A program made the translations under genes and the position numbers. A stretch of 64,000 bases of DNA from Epsilonproteobacteria bacterium (ex Lamellibrachia satsuma) (lineage in GTDB: Bacteria > Campylobacterota > Campylobacteria > Campylobacterales > Sulfurovaceae): positions 38,723-102,722 of the forward strand of contig JQIX01000046.1 in assembly GCA_003934925.1 (NCBI GenBank), in the 5' to 3' direction. The notes under the pieces were generated by a model, which ran no database searches, was not told where the DNA came from, and saw only the letters and a list, made by a program, of their open reading frames with translations. The number at the start of each line of letters is the position of its first letter. Position 1 is the first letter of the stretch. Shown here in pieces: positions 1 to 8,095 of the stretch.

Positions 1-1
1 A

Positions 2-214
2 GTACTTTTTATGCGTAAAGTCTATCCTAACTCTGAACTTATAGGAAAATTGGTTAAAGATGTCGGGATAGGCAGTTCAATTTTATTACTTTTAAGAGAA
101 GATAAGATCTATGATCTTACTCAAATTGAACAGTTGGAACAGAGTGATATTTTGGTTGTCTTTGGAAAATTTGAACAAAAAGAAGAGATAGAACAGTGGA
201 TATACACGCTCTAA
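2..214 (+). CDS. trkA: Trk potassium uptake regulator TrkA, C-terminal fragment
   Basis: The reading frame is open from the window edge, so only the last 71 residues are present. The segment has the alternating strand and helix pattern of a TrkA_C (RCK_C) domain, with an IGSSILLLLRED-type strand followed by an LEQSDILVVFG motif. TrkA proteins are cytoplasmic NAD(H)-binding gating subunits of the Trk potassium channel. The gene overlaps the downstream trkH by 19 bases, which supports one operon. The N-terminal nucleotide-binding domain must lie upstream of the window. Confidence 0.75.
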   Translation, partial: VLFMRKVYPNSELIGKLVKDVGIGSSILLLLREDKIYDLTQIEQLEQSDILVVFGKFEQKEEIEQWIYTL

Positions 215-1650
215 AAAACATAGGAAAGTTTGTTTCTGTCATAGGGATGGCGCTCTCATTGTTTTTCTTGACGGCGGTTGTTGTGGGGTGGATCTACCAT
301 GAAGATATGAGAAATTTTCTCTATTTTGATCTTTGTTTATTCGGGTTCAATGCACTCATCTTTTTGCTTTTAAGACGGCATACTATGAAGCTAAGTATCA
401 AAGGCGGCATACTTTCAGTCAATCTCATCTGGATACTTCTGGGTATTGCCGGAGCGATTCCTTTTGTGCTTTATACCGGCATCTCCCCTGCAGATGCCTT
501 TTTTGAATCTGTCAGTGGTTTTACGACCACTGGAGCTACGGTTTTTTCCGATATAGAGTCTCTGCCGAAGTCCATACTCTACTTGAGAAGTCTAACGCAT
601 TGGCTTGGGGGTATGGGGATCATTGTTTTGGGTGTCGGACTTTTCTCTCTTATTAATCCAAGTGGTTCTATGGCACTTTTTAAAGCAGAATCTACAGGGA
701 TCAAAATGGAGAAGATCACGCCCAAAGTTAAAGATACAGCCATAAGACTTTGGGGGATATATCTGCTTTTTACACTTGTAGATGCTATAGCTTTGAAGCT
801 GGCAGGTATGACACTGTTTGATGCGGTCAACCATGCTTTCTCGACCATTTCAACAGGAGGATTTTCTACAAAAAACAATTCTCTTGGTTATTATCATTCT
901 GCATGGATCATCTGGATCACGACATTTTTTATGATCATCTCGGGGATCAACTTTTTGGCACACCTGAAACTATTCTCTACGGGTAAACTAGATGGATACA
1001 AAAGAGAAGAGGTGCTTTGGTATTTGGCTATTTTTATTATACTTTCATTGATCCTAAGCAGTATAGATATTTTTGTCGATTATGATAATTACTTCCATGC
1101 CTTGACCCATTCCTTTTTTACGATTGCTTCCGTTCTGACAACAACAGGATTTGCAACACTTGATTATGCGCAATGGGGGCATATAGCGATCAGTATTATC
1201 TTTATAGCGATGCTGGTCGGGGGTAATGCCGGTTCTACCGCAGGTGGTGTAAAAGTCATTCGCTACGTTGTATTGTTTAAGAACATTGCAGTACAACTAA
1301 AAAGAACACTTCACCCCAATGCAATAGTCGGACTTTTTATTGATGGTCAAAAAATCTCATCTCAGATCATCAGCTCTACAACAGGATTTATTTTTCTTTT
1401 TGTCATTACCAATATGCTGGTAACACTCTATCTTTTTGGACGGGGATTTGATGCTATGACAGCCATCTCAACTGCTTTGGCAACTGTAGGGAATATCGGT
1501 CCGGGATTTTCTCTTACAGGCCCGGCTGAGAATTATGCATTCTTCAGTGGAATGGATAAAATGATTCTGTCGATCGCCATGATCATAGGAAGACTTGAGT
1601 TTTATACGGTTTTTCTACTCTTTAGCCGCAGTTTCTGGAAAAAATTCTAG
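196..1650 (+). CDS. trkH: Trk-type potassium uptake membrane protein TrkH
   Basis: The 484-residue polytopic inner-membrane protein carries the four selectivity-filter loops of the TrkH/KtrB family: TTTGAT at residues 110-115, STGGFS at 219-224, TTTGFA at 315-320 and TVGNIGPG at 430-437. It forms the K+ conducting pore that works with the TrkA regulator encoded just upstream. Length is normal for TrkH. The start overlaps the end of trkA, implying translational coupling. Nothing appears broken. Confidence 0.93.
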   Translation: MDIHALKNIGKFVSVIGMALSLFFLTAVVVGWIYHEDMRNFLYFDLCLFGFNALIFLLLRRHTMKLSIKGGILSVNLIWILLGIAGAIPFVLYTGISPADAFFESVSGFTTTGATVFSDIESLPKSILYLRSLTHWLGGMGIIVLGVGLFSLINPSGSMALFKAESTGIKMEKITPKVKDTAIRLWGIYLLFTLVDAIALKLAGMTLFDAVNHAFSTISTGGFSTKNNSLGYYHSAWIIWITTFFMIISGINFLAHLKLFSTGKLDGYKREEVLWYLAIFIILSLILSSIDIFVDYDNYFHALTHSFFTIASVLTTTGFATLDYAQWGHIAISIIFIAMLVGGNAGSTAGGVKVIRYVVLFKNIAVQLKRTLHPNAIVGLFIDGQKISSQIISSTTGFIFLFVITNMLVTLYLFGRGFDAMTAISTALATVGNIGPGFSLTGPAENYAFFSGMDKMILSIAMIIGRLEFYTVFLLFSRSFWKKF

Positions 1651-1655
1651 ATATA

Positions 1656-1669
1656 TTGACAGATGTCAA
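1656..1669. promoter_or_regulatory. Crp/Fnr-type site upstream of nirF
   Basis: TTGACAGATGTCAA is a perfect TTGAC-N4-GTCAA palindrome. A -10-like TACAAT lies at 1693-1698, centred 33 bases downstream, giving the spacing of a class II activated promoter (site centre about -41.5). It belongs to a set of similar sites in this window. Confidence 0.75.
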
Positions 1670-1728
1670 CATGCTTATTAGAGAGTTTTCAGTACAATAG
1701 TCTCAATTATAAAATAAAGGATACATTG

Positions 1729-2829
1729 ATGAAATTTTTATTATCTGTATTGCTCTTAGGCATATCATTTTTTTCTACAACACTTAGTGCAAAAGAGAAA
1801 TACTTTGTTGTTGAGCGAGAGAGTGAGTCTGTTGCGGTCATTGAAGATGGGCTTGCAAAAAGACACATGGAAAATATGCACAATATGAATCACGGTATTA
1901 TTAAATTTGATGGTAAGGATGCTTATCTCATCAGCCGTGACGGATATGTGGTTAAGTTTGATCCAAAAACAGAAAAGAAAGAGGCAGAATACAAAACGAG
2001 CAAATCGGCTATTGGGTTTGTCATTGGCAAGAATTATGTAGCTGTGGCAAATTATGATGACAAGTCCGTTGATATTCTGACACGTGACCTCAAGCCTATT
2101 GACAAGATCATAACGGGTTCAAAGAATGTAGGTATCAAAATTTATAAAGATATGATCATTTTTGCACAGATGGACAATGACAAAGTGACTGTACTGAAAG
2201 ATGAAAATGCAGGAAAGGGTACACCAAAATTCAAAATATATAAAGAGTTCAATGTAGGAAAGATGCCTTTTGATGCGATGATCAAGAAAAATACCTATAT
2301 TGTCGGTTTCTTTTTGACCAAAGGGTTTGGTGTTATAGATTTGGATACAATGAAATATCATCTTATTAAAGTAACTGCCGAGGGAAATAAGCCGGTACTC
2401 AAGGTTCCACACTTTGGTTTCTGGTCACTCAGTAAAGACAGAACGTTTATTCCTGCTGTCGGTGATAATGCAGTGATGGTCTATGACAATAACTTTAAAT
2501 TCATTAAAAACATCAAAACACAAGGTTTGCCGGTCTTTACGTCACTTAGCCCAGATCAAAAGTATTTGGCAGTGACTTATTCGGGTAAAAATTTTCCTAC
2601 GATCCAGATTATCGATACCAAAACATTGAAGATTATTAAAACGTTCACGTTTAAAGGGAAAGTTCTTCATGTAAGATGGTCACAAAAATACCCTGAATTG
2701 TATGTTTCTGTAAATGATGCCAACCAGGTTAATGTGATAAATACCGATGAGTGGTTTCTTGAAAGAGAGATTTACCAGGTGAAACACCCTTCAGGGATAT
2801 TCCTCTATCAAATGGACAGTACAAAATAA
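1729..2829 (+). CDS. nirF: Heme d1 biosynthesis protein NirF (cytochrome d1-like propeller)
   Basis: This 366-residue protein has an N-terminal signal peptide (residues 1-20) and the repeated strands of a cytochrome d1 beta-propeller. Family features are the VPHFGFW-type segment, the PAVGDNAVMVYD strand and a C-terminal KHPSGIFL motif as in NirF. NirF acts in the periplasm late in heme d1 formation for cytochrome cd1 nitrite reductase. I chose ATG 1729 because the hydrophobic signal sequence starts there; an in-frame ATG at 1663 overlaps the regulatory palindrome. No CxxCH is present, which separates it from NirS and NirN. It lies about 13 kb from nirJ. Confidence 0.82.
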   Translation: MKFLLSVLLLGISFFSTTLSAKEKYFVVERESESVAVIEDGLAKRHMENMHNMNHGIIKFDGKDAYLISRDGYVVKFDPKTEKKEAEYKTSKSAIGFVIGKNYVAVANYDDKSVDILTRDLKPIDKIITGSKNVGIKIYKDMIIFAQMDNDKVTVLKDENAGKGTPKFKIYKEFNVGKMPFDAMIKKNTYIVGFFLTKGFGVIDLDTMKYHLIKVTAEGNKPVLKVPHFGFWSLSKDRTFIPAVGDNAVMVYDNNFKFIKNIKTQGLPVFTSLSPDQKYLAVTYSGKNFPTIQIIDTKTLKIIKTFTFKGKVLHVRWSQKYPELYVSVNDANQVNVINTDEWFLEREIYQVKHPSGIFLYQMDSTK

Positions 2830-2832
2830 AGA

Positions 2833-3237
2833 ATGCCAAAACAGTCTTTGAAGTTCATCCTGTTTTGGCTATTACCTCTTCTTTCCTCCGCCAATAGTGT
2901 ACATTGGCTTGGAAACTACGATATGGCACTTCAAAAAGCGCATAATGAGCATAAAGTACTTTTGGTACTTGTAGTAAAGAAAGATTCCCCTCTATGTAAC
3001 AGGATCATTAAAGATCAATTGATGAATCAGATGTATATTGAACAGATAAACAAAAAAATGATTTCAGTCATGGTTACATATGAGGGAAGCGCCAATTACC
3101 CTATAGAGATGTATTATACCACTGCCTTTCCGGCTCTCTTTTTTGTCGACACGAAGACAGAAACTTTCATAAGAGAGCCTCTTTATGGAGAAAAGATAAA
3201 AAGTAATATTTTAAAAAAAACAATTAATCTTTTTTAA
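2833..3237 (+). CDS. Periplasmic thioredoxin-fold protein with single active-site cysteine
   Basis: The protein has 134 residues with a signal peptide ending near residue 20 and a thioredoxin-like fold: a VLLVLVVKK strand, an SPLC motif where CxxC is expected, and a FPALFFVD strand with the usual cis-proline. Only the second active-site cysteine remains, so ordinary dithiol exchange is unlikely; isomerase, chaperone or heme/cysteine-reducing partner roles are possible. It starts 3 bases after nirF and is probably co-transcribed, suggesting a role in periplasmic assembly of the nitrite reductase system. Its 3' end overlaps that of the convergent ClC gene by 14 bases. Confidence 0.65.
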   Translation: MPKQSLKFILFWLLPLLSSANSVHWLGNYDMALQKAHNEHKVLLVLVVKKDSPLCNRIIKDQLMNQMYIEQINKKMISVMVTYEGSANYPIEMYYTTAFPALFFVDTKTETFIREPLYGEKIKSNILKKTINLF

Positions 3238-4624
3238 TCCGTTTACGATTTTTAAGTATTTGACGTTTGATTTGAAGTCTGTCTTTGAGCTTGTTGATCT
3301 TACTTATTTTATCATCCTCTAGTTCTGCATTGATGTTCTCTACCTCTTCACCTATTTTTATAGAGAGCATTTCAGACTTTTTCATTGCTAATATTTGAGA
3401 GGAAAAAATACTTCTGTGGCCAGAGATCAAAAAGCTTATTACCGCACCCAATGCAGCGTAATGTGCAATGTCTATTCCGAAAAGTTCAACTGCCATGATG
3501 GTAGATGCAATAGGGGTATTGGTAGTAGCAGATAGGACACTGACAAAGCCCAAGGCAGAGAAAAGCACAATATGTTCAGGAGAGAAGAGTGCTCCAAACG
3601 TATGACCGCTTGTTGCTCCTATGTAAAAAATAGGAGTAATGATGCCACCGCTGCCTCCGGCACCAAGCGAGAGAGAGGTAAAAAGTGTTTTGAGTATAAA
3701 CGTATACCAATGTATATCTACAGCATAAAGAGGGTCAGGATTGATTGTATTACTGATAGTCCCTAATCCCAATCCAATGTATTCTTCACCAAAGATTAAT
3801 GTGAGAATAACAATGAGCATACCACCGGCAAATGCTTTTATGTAAGTACTTACTTTGATCTTTTGAATATATTTTGAAGTTAGTGAAACAGAAGAAATCA
3901 CGATATCTGAAATAAATCCAAAAAAAAGGGCAGCAAGTACGACTTTTACAATGAGCATCATATCAAGTGATATGTTCTGATAAAAGTGTAGATTGTAATA
4001 GGTATATTTGATTCCAAGGAACTGAGCTGTGGTAAACGCGGCAAACCCTGCAATAAAAGAAGGCAACAGTACATCATAAAGTATGACTCCTATAATGAGC
4101 ACTTCTACGCCAAAGATCGCTCCTGCAATGGGAGTACCAAAAACAGTAGCAAATCCGGCACTGATACCGCAGATCACTAATTTTTTACGATCCTGTTTGC
4201 TGAATTTAAAAAGTTCGGAAAGTGCTGAAGCAACACCAGCCCCGATCTGTGCTCCCGGCCCCTCTTTACCTACTGAGGCTCCCGCAAAGATACTTAAAAC
4301 CGTTGCTAAGAGCTTTACAGGAATAACCGATACATCTATTTTGCCATCCGCCTTATGCACGGCAGAGATAACTTTTTCTGTACCATGCCCTTCTGCAGTT
4401 GGTGCGAATGTTTTGACTAGCCATACGGTCAGAACAAGTGCAAAAGGTAATAGGTAATAATAATTAAAGGGTAAAAGAGAGCGAGAGTTTTCAGAGTACT
4501 CTAAAATATTTAAAAAGAGTGTAACAACTGAGCCGATAATAACGCCGACTACAGAAGATAAAAATACCCATTTTAAGACACTTAGAAAAATAGCGGTCTG
4601 CTCTGTAAAATGTTTTTGTAACAT
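3224..4624 (-). CDS. ClC-family chloride channel or H+/Cl- antiporter
   Basis: The protein is a 466-residue ClC membrane protein. The GKEGPGAQIG motif carries the gating glutamate, and a GSGGIITPIFYIGA segment corresponds to the second ion-binding loop. A charged tail of about 50 residues rich in Lys, Glu and Ile follows the membrane domain, and no CBS domains are present. I prefer ATG 4624 over the upstream ATG 4690 because AGAGGA lies at proper distance and the extra 22 residues look unlike the family. Transporter versus channel activity cannot be told from sequence. Confidence 0.85.
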   Translation of the reverse strand: MLQKHFTEQTAIFLSVLKWVFLSSVVGVIIGSVVTLFLNILEYSENSRSLLPFNYYYLLPFALVLTVWLVKTFAPTAEGHGTEKVISAVHKADGKIDVSVIPVKLLATVLSIFAGASVGKEGPGAQIGAGVASALSELFKFSKQDRKKLVICGISAGFATVFGTPIAGAIFGVEVLIIGVILYDVLLPSFIAGFAAFTTAQFLGIKYTYYNLHFYQNISLDMMLIVKVVLAALFFGFISDIVISSVSLTSKYIQKIKVSTYIKAFAGGMLIVILTLIFGEEYIGLGLGTISNTINPDPLYAVDIHWYTFILKTLFTSLSLGAGGSGGIITPIFYIGATSGHTFGALFSPEHIVLFSALGFVSVLSATTNTPIASTIMAVELFGIDIAHYAALGAVISFLISGHRSIFSSQILAMKKSEMLSIKIGEEVENINAELEDDKISKINKLKDRLQIKRQILKNRKRIKKD

Positions 4625-4755
4625 GCTTGTTCCTCTATAAAGTTGAACGATTTGAAAATATATAAGAAATCTTTTCTTGATTATCTCCAAGAAAGATAAA
4701 AAATAAACTTACATATTACTTCTTAGATATAATTTAAATCATATTTTAAATAAAA

Positions 4756-5673
4756 TCATAAAATGTGCCATGATAAATGCCTATAACCTTCTTCAATACT
4801 CTTTACTTTACCCGCTAAAAATAAAATAACTCCGGCATTAAGTTGTGCAAGCTTTAAAAACGTTTCACTTGGATTTTGTAGAAGTTCTAAAGAAGTCTCC
4901 AGTGAGATAGGCACTGTAGATTTCTTGTAATGAATGCCAAAATCTTTGGGATCAACCTTTATCTCTGTTACTTCATTGTTTTCAACAATGGTAATGGCAC
5001 ATTTTGAAAATATTTCCGGGGTACCTTCGTTTCCTTTGATGATAATAAGCTTTTGATATCGGTCTTTAAAAAGTGCAATGTATTTTTCTACAAAAGGTTT
5101 ATGAAAAGCTCCGATGATAGCAGTGTCACTTTGTGTGATGTTCAACAGTTTTTCTATAGTATTGAAAGAAGATCGCAGCCCAAGTTTTCTACGAATTTCA
5201 CTGAACTTATGAAGTTCCGGGAAATAGGTGGCTCTGTCATAAAAATGTACATTGCCGGTTAAAGATGTATTGTCACATACTTCTTTAAGTGTTGTACCGC
5301 CTTTGGCGGGTTGAAGCAAATCTCCATGCAGTGAAAGGTGAAGGTTGAACTTTTGCAGATACTTTGCTGTCAGTGGAAAAATATATGGATTTTTTACTTT
5401 ACCGTCATAGGGGTAGCCAAACTCTATGGAGTTCTTAAGGGGTTCTTGTTTGACAAACTCATCAAAAACTTCTATGGCTCCTGAAAATTCATCTATACTT
5501 TCACCTTTAACGCGCCAGCCTAAAAGAAATGCACCTGCCTGTTCAGCACACACTTTTTTTTCCAAGAGAGCCCGAATAACAATCTTCATTTCCTCTTTTG
5601 CAAGATCACGATTACGTTTTGGACCTGTGCCGACACACTTGAGATAGGGCAGAAACTCTTCTGTTGTCATCAT
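4756..5673 (-). CDS. TrpD2/YbiB-like anthranilate phosphoribosyltransferase paralog
   Basis: This 305-residue protein resembles class III nucleoside/anthranilate phosphoribosyltransferases: an N-terminal helical domain (to about residue 75), a glycine-rich HGDLLQPAKGG region, an RRKLGLRSSFNTIEKLLN stretch matching the R-x-x-LG-x-RT-x-FN-x-LGP-x-x-N signature, and a KGNEGTPE loop. The degenerate PRPP-binding segment fits the YbiB/TrpD2 group, whose E. coli member binds nucleic acid. No other trp genes are near. The start follows the nrdB stop codon directly, so the two are probably co-transcribed. Confidence 0.65.
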   Translation of the reverse strand: MMTTEEFLPYLKCVGTGPKRNRDLAKEEMKIVIRALLEKKVCAEQAGAFLLGWRVKGESIDEFSGAIEVFDEFVKQEPLKNSIEFGYPYDGKVKNPYIFPLTAKYLQKFNLHLSLHGDLLQPAKGGTTLKEVCDNTSLTGNVHFYDRATYFPELHKFSEIRRKLGLRSSFNTIEKLLNITQSDTAIIGAFHKPFVEKYIALFKDRYQKLIIIKGNEGTPEIFSKCAITIVENNEVTEIKVDPKDFGIHYKKSTVPISLETSLELLQNPSETFLKLAQLNAGVILFLAGKVKSIEEGYRHLSWHIL

Positions 5674-6687
5674 TTAAAAATCATTGAGGTCAATACTGGA
5701 TTTTGCATAATTGGAAACATTGCTCTCAAAGAAATTGCTTTTGACTTCGTTCATTTCCAAATGTTTGGTTACCAGTTTTTGCAAATAAGTGGTACCGCTC
5801 TGTTCAAAAATAGGATCAAGTCCTATTTTTGTAAGTCTGTCGTTGGCATAATTGTAAACGGTCTGTTCCATCAGTTCAGGTGTCGTACCCATGATCGGGA
5901 ACTGATCGAGCAGATACTTTCCATATTCAAGTTCTATCTTAACGGCATCTTCTATCATCGTATAGGCAGCATCTATGGTACTTGTTTGGATTGTATTTTC
6001 TTTCTGGATGGTCTTGAAGATATTGGCAAAGAGAGGCAAATGGGTATTGAGCTCATCTCTGGCAATGAATTTGATCATATCTCTGGCTCCGGGTACTTTG
6101 TCTCCAAGCAGATAGATGTAAGAAAAACCTAAAAGAAAGTAGATACCTTCCAGGTTGACACTTGCCATGGCACTCAGCAGCATTTTATCGACGGAGCCTC
6201 CGTCAATGTATTTTGCGAACTGCTCTGCTATTTGTTGATTCTTCCGATTAAGGGCAGCATCATACTTATAAAGATTAAAAACTTCTTCGGAGTTTCCACA
6301 GGCATCAAGTAAAACAGCATAACTTTTAGAGTGGTTCACCTCTTGCATAATTTGAAGAGAGAGTACCGATTTGACCAGACGATTGTTCGCCAGTCGTCTA
6401 AAGTCGCTGAGGTACTCCTCCTGTGCCGAGTCATTGAAGCTTAGCTGTGCAAAGGTCATCTTATAGATGGACTGTTCATTGTCGGTAAGTTGATCGAAAT
6501 TCTTTTTTTCTGTACTGGTATTTACTTCTGAAGGAAACCATGTATTGGCATTCATCAGGTCATAAATATTGCTGTCCCATCGGTATTTGGAACGGTTGAA
6601 ATCTACAAATCCCGTTGGGGAACCGCCAAAGATCTTTTCATCAAGTATCTCTTCGCCATTTGGGTTATAGTAGTGTTTTACATCCAT
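5674..6687 (-). CDS. nrdB: Class I ribonucleotide reductase small subunit NrdB
   Basis: The 337-residue R2 protein has all diiron ligands in order: D86, E116, H119, E180, E212 and H215, plus the radical tyrosine Y123 at the E-xx-H-xxx-Y spacing. It makes the tyrosyl radical that the large subunit NrdA uses to reduce ribonucleotides in the presence of oxygen. nrdA is not in the window. A CAGGAG ribosome site precedes ATG 6687. The promoter region holds a Crp/Fnr-type palindrome (6800-6813) with a -10-like TAGAAT at 6772-6777, so expression is probably tied to oxygen or nitrogen-oxide state. Confidence 0.92.
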   Translation of the reverse strand: MDVKHYYNPNGEEILDEKIFGGSPTGFVDFNRSKYRWDSNIYDLMNANTWFPSEVNTSTEKKNFDQLTDNEQSIYKMTFAQLSFNDSAQEEYLSDFRRLANNRLVKSVLSLQIMQEVNHSKSYAVLLDACGNSEEVFNLYKYDAALNRKNQQIAEQFAKYIDGGSVDKMLLSAMASVNLEGIYFLLGFSYIYLLGDKVPGARDMIKFIARDELNTHLPLFANIFKTIQKENTIQTSTIDAAYTMIEDAVKIELEYGKYLLDQFPIMGTTPELMEQTVYNYANDRLTKIGLDPIFEQSGTTYLQKLVTKHLEMNEVKSNFFESNVSNYAKSSIDLNDF

Positions 6688-6799
6688 AATATTCTCCTGA
6701 AGTATGATTGAATTGTCTTATTACCCATGTATCATTGAATAATGAGAAGATTCTAATAAATTAAGTATATTATTCTATCTTTTTGTCAATTTAAATCAC

Positions 6800-6813
6800 T
6801 TGATAAATGTCAA
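6800..6813. promoter_or_regulatory. Crp/Fnr-type site facing nrdB
   Basis: TTGATAAATGTCAA matches TTGAY-N4-RTCAA. On the minus strand a -10-like TAGAAT (6777 to 6772) is centred exactly 32 bases away, placing this site at about -41.5 for nrdB. Confidence 0.65.
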
Positions 6814-6816
6814 TGT

Positions 6817-6830
6817 TTGATACTTATCAA
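6817..6830. promoter_or_regulatory. Crp/Fnr-type site facing gap
   Basis: TTGATACTTATCAA is an FNR-box-like palindrome three bases after the nrdB-facing site. A plus-strand -10-like TATACT at 6853-6858 is centred about 32 bases downstream. The two sites appear to serve the two divergent genes separately. Confidence 0.7.
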
Positions 6831-6865
6831 GACAAAAGTCATGGGTTTTGATTATACTGTTAACT

Positions 6866-6949
6866 ATGAAAAATAATCAAAAAGCCATTCTTATAATAGT
6901 AGATAAAAAGAGGATGGGTAGAGGGCGAGAGCTTGTTATGCTTTATTAA
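6866..6949 (+). CDS. Possible 27-residue leader ORF upstream of gap
   Basis: An ATG at 6866 opens a 27-residue frame (starting MKNNQKAILI, basic near its end) that stops with TAA at 6947-6949; a GTG in the gap frame follows immediately. The predicted transcription start from the -10 at 6853-6858 falls at about this ATG, so the message could be leaderless. There is no family match I recognise and no ribosome site. It could be a chance frame or a coupled leader peptide. Confidence 0.25.
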   Translation: MKNNQKAILIIVDKKRMGRGRELVMLY

Positions 6950-6958
6950 GTGTGCAGA

Positions 6959-7951
6959 ATGATACGAGTTTTCATTAATGGATTTGGACGTATCGGAAGA
7001 TGTGCCGCACGGATCATGCTTGAAGATAACAGGTTTGAACTTGTAGGTATCAATGATCTTTACAGTTATGAACAGATGGCATATCTTTTAAAGTATGACT
7101 CCATTTACCCAACATTGTCTTATAAGATAGAAGTAGAAAATGATACACTTTTTATTGATGAGAAAGAAGTAAAACTTTTTTCTGAACCAAACCCTGAAAA
7201 GATGGATATAGGATCACTTAATGTAGATGTGCTGCTACAATGCAGCGGAATGTTTTTAACGGTGGAGTCTAATATACCTTTGATCAAAAATGGAGCAAAA
7301 AAAGTGATCGTCTCTGCACCTGCATCTGATAACATGCCAACTTATATTTACGGGGTGAACCATAAAAGTTATAAAAGGCAATCCATTATCTCAAACTCCA
7401 GTTGTTCTGCCAATGCTATAGTTCCACTATTTCAAATAGTAGATAAACACTTTGGGATCGATAGTGCTATGATGAATATGTATCACAGTTATACGAGCTA
7501 TCAAAACCTGCTTGATAATAAACACTACTCCAAAGATATACGCAGAACACGTTCTGCCACACAAAACATTATTCCTCTTATGAGCAGTGCAGCTGAAGCA
7601 ACAGCGTATTTCTTTCCGCAGCTAAAAGAGAAGCTCTATGCAAAAAGTATAAGAGTTCCTATACCAAGTACAACACTGTATGAGCTTCATATAAACCTGA
7701 AGAACACAATAACTGCCGATGAGGTAAATCAAAAATTCATAAAAGAGATAAAAAGTAACTATAACAAGATACTCGATACCGTAATGTTACCCGGTACTTC
7801 AGATGAGTATGTACAAAATTCCCACAGTGCTGTAGTGAACCTCTCTTTGACTGCTGTGGTTGGGGATGATCTTCTCAGAATATCGGCTTGGCAGGATAAT
7901 GAATATGGGTATGCAAAAAGACTGGTTGATATGGCAAAGCATATAGCATAA
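6959..7951 (+). CDS. gap: Glyceraldehyde-3-phosphate dehydrogenase, divergent form
   Basis: The 330-residue protein keeps the N-terminal Rossmann motif INGFGRIGR and the catalytic residues C149 (SSCSANA, replacing the usual SCTTN) and H176 (MYHSYTSYQ). It would oxidise glyceraldehyde 3-phosphate with NAD(P)+ and phosphate. Several motif residues differ from standard Gap, and this may be a second, specialised paralog. The start could be ATG 6959 or GTG 6950; neither has a clear ribosome site. The gene sits behind a Crp/Fnr-type box, unusual for a glycolytic enzyme, and is divergent from nrdB. Confidence 0.83.
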   Translation: MIRVFINGFGRIGRCAARIMLEDNRFELVGINDLYSYEQMAYLLKYDSIYPTLSYKIEVENDTLFIDEKEVKLFSEPNPEKMDIGSLNVDVLLQCSGMFLTVESNIPLIKNGAKKVIVSAPASDNMPTYIYGVNHKSYKRQSIISNSSCSANAIVPLFQIVDKHFGIDSAMMNMYHSYTSYQNLLDNKHYSKDIRRTRSATQNIIPLMSSAAEATAYFFPQLKEKLYAKSIRVPIPSTTLYELHINLKNTITADEVNQKFIKEIKSNYNKILDTVMLPGTSDEYVQNSHSAVVNLSLTAVVGDDLLRISAWQDNEYGYAKRLVDMAKHIA

Positions 7952-7967
7952 TATTTAAATAATTTTA

Positions 7968-7981
7968 TTGACTTCAATCAA
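7968..7981. promoter_or_regulatory. Upstream Crp/Fnr-type site of nrdD
   Basis: TTGACTTCAATCAA fits TTGAY-N4-RTCAA. It lies 58 bases (centre to centre) upstream of the second nrdD site, about five to six helical turns, and could allow cooperative or class I plus class II control. Confidence 0.5.
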
Positions 7982-8025
7982 AAAGTAATCATGAAATATG
8001 TCGAAAAGAATATTTTTTAAATCTA

Positions 8026-8039
8026 TTGACAGTTGTCAA
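8026..8039. promoter_or_regulatory. Crp/Fnr-type site of nrdD operon
   Basis: TTGACAGTTGTCAA is a near copy of the nirF site. A perfect TATAAT -10 at 8062-8067 is centred 32 bases downstream, matching class II activator spacing. Confidence 0.75.
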
Positions 8040-8095
8040 AGAATATAAGAACGGTTTTTCCTATAATACTGAATGGCTAAGTACAGGAGACATAT

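Noticed and set aside
579..878. Minus-strand frames inside trkH and similar long shadow frames elsewhere
   Set aside because: They lie opposite strongly conserved coding sequence, lack ribosome sites and show no family features.
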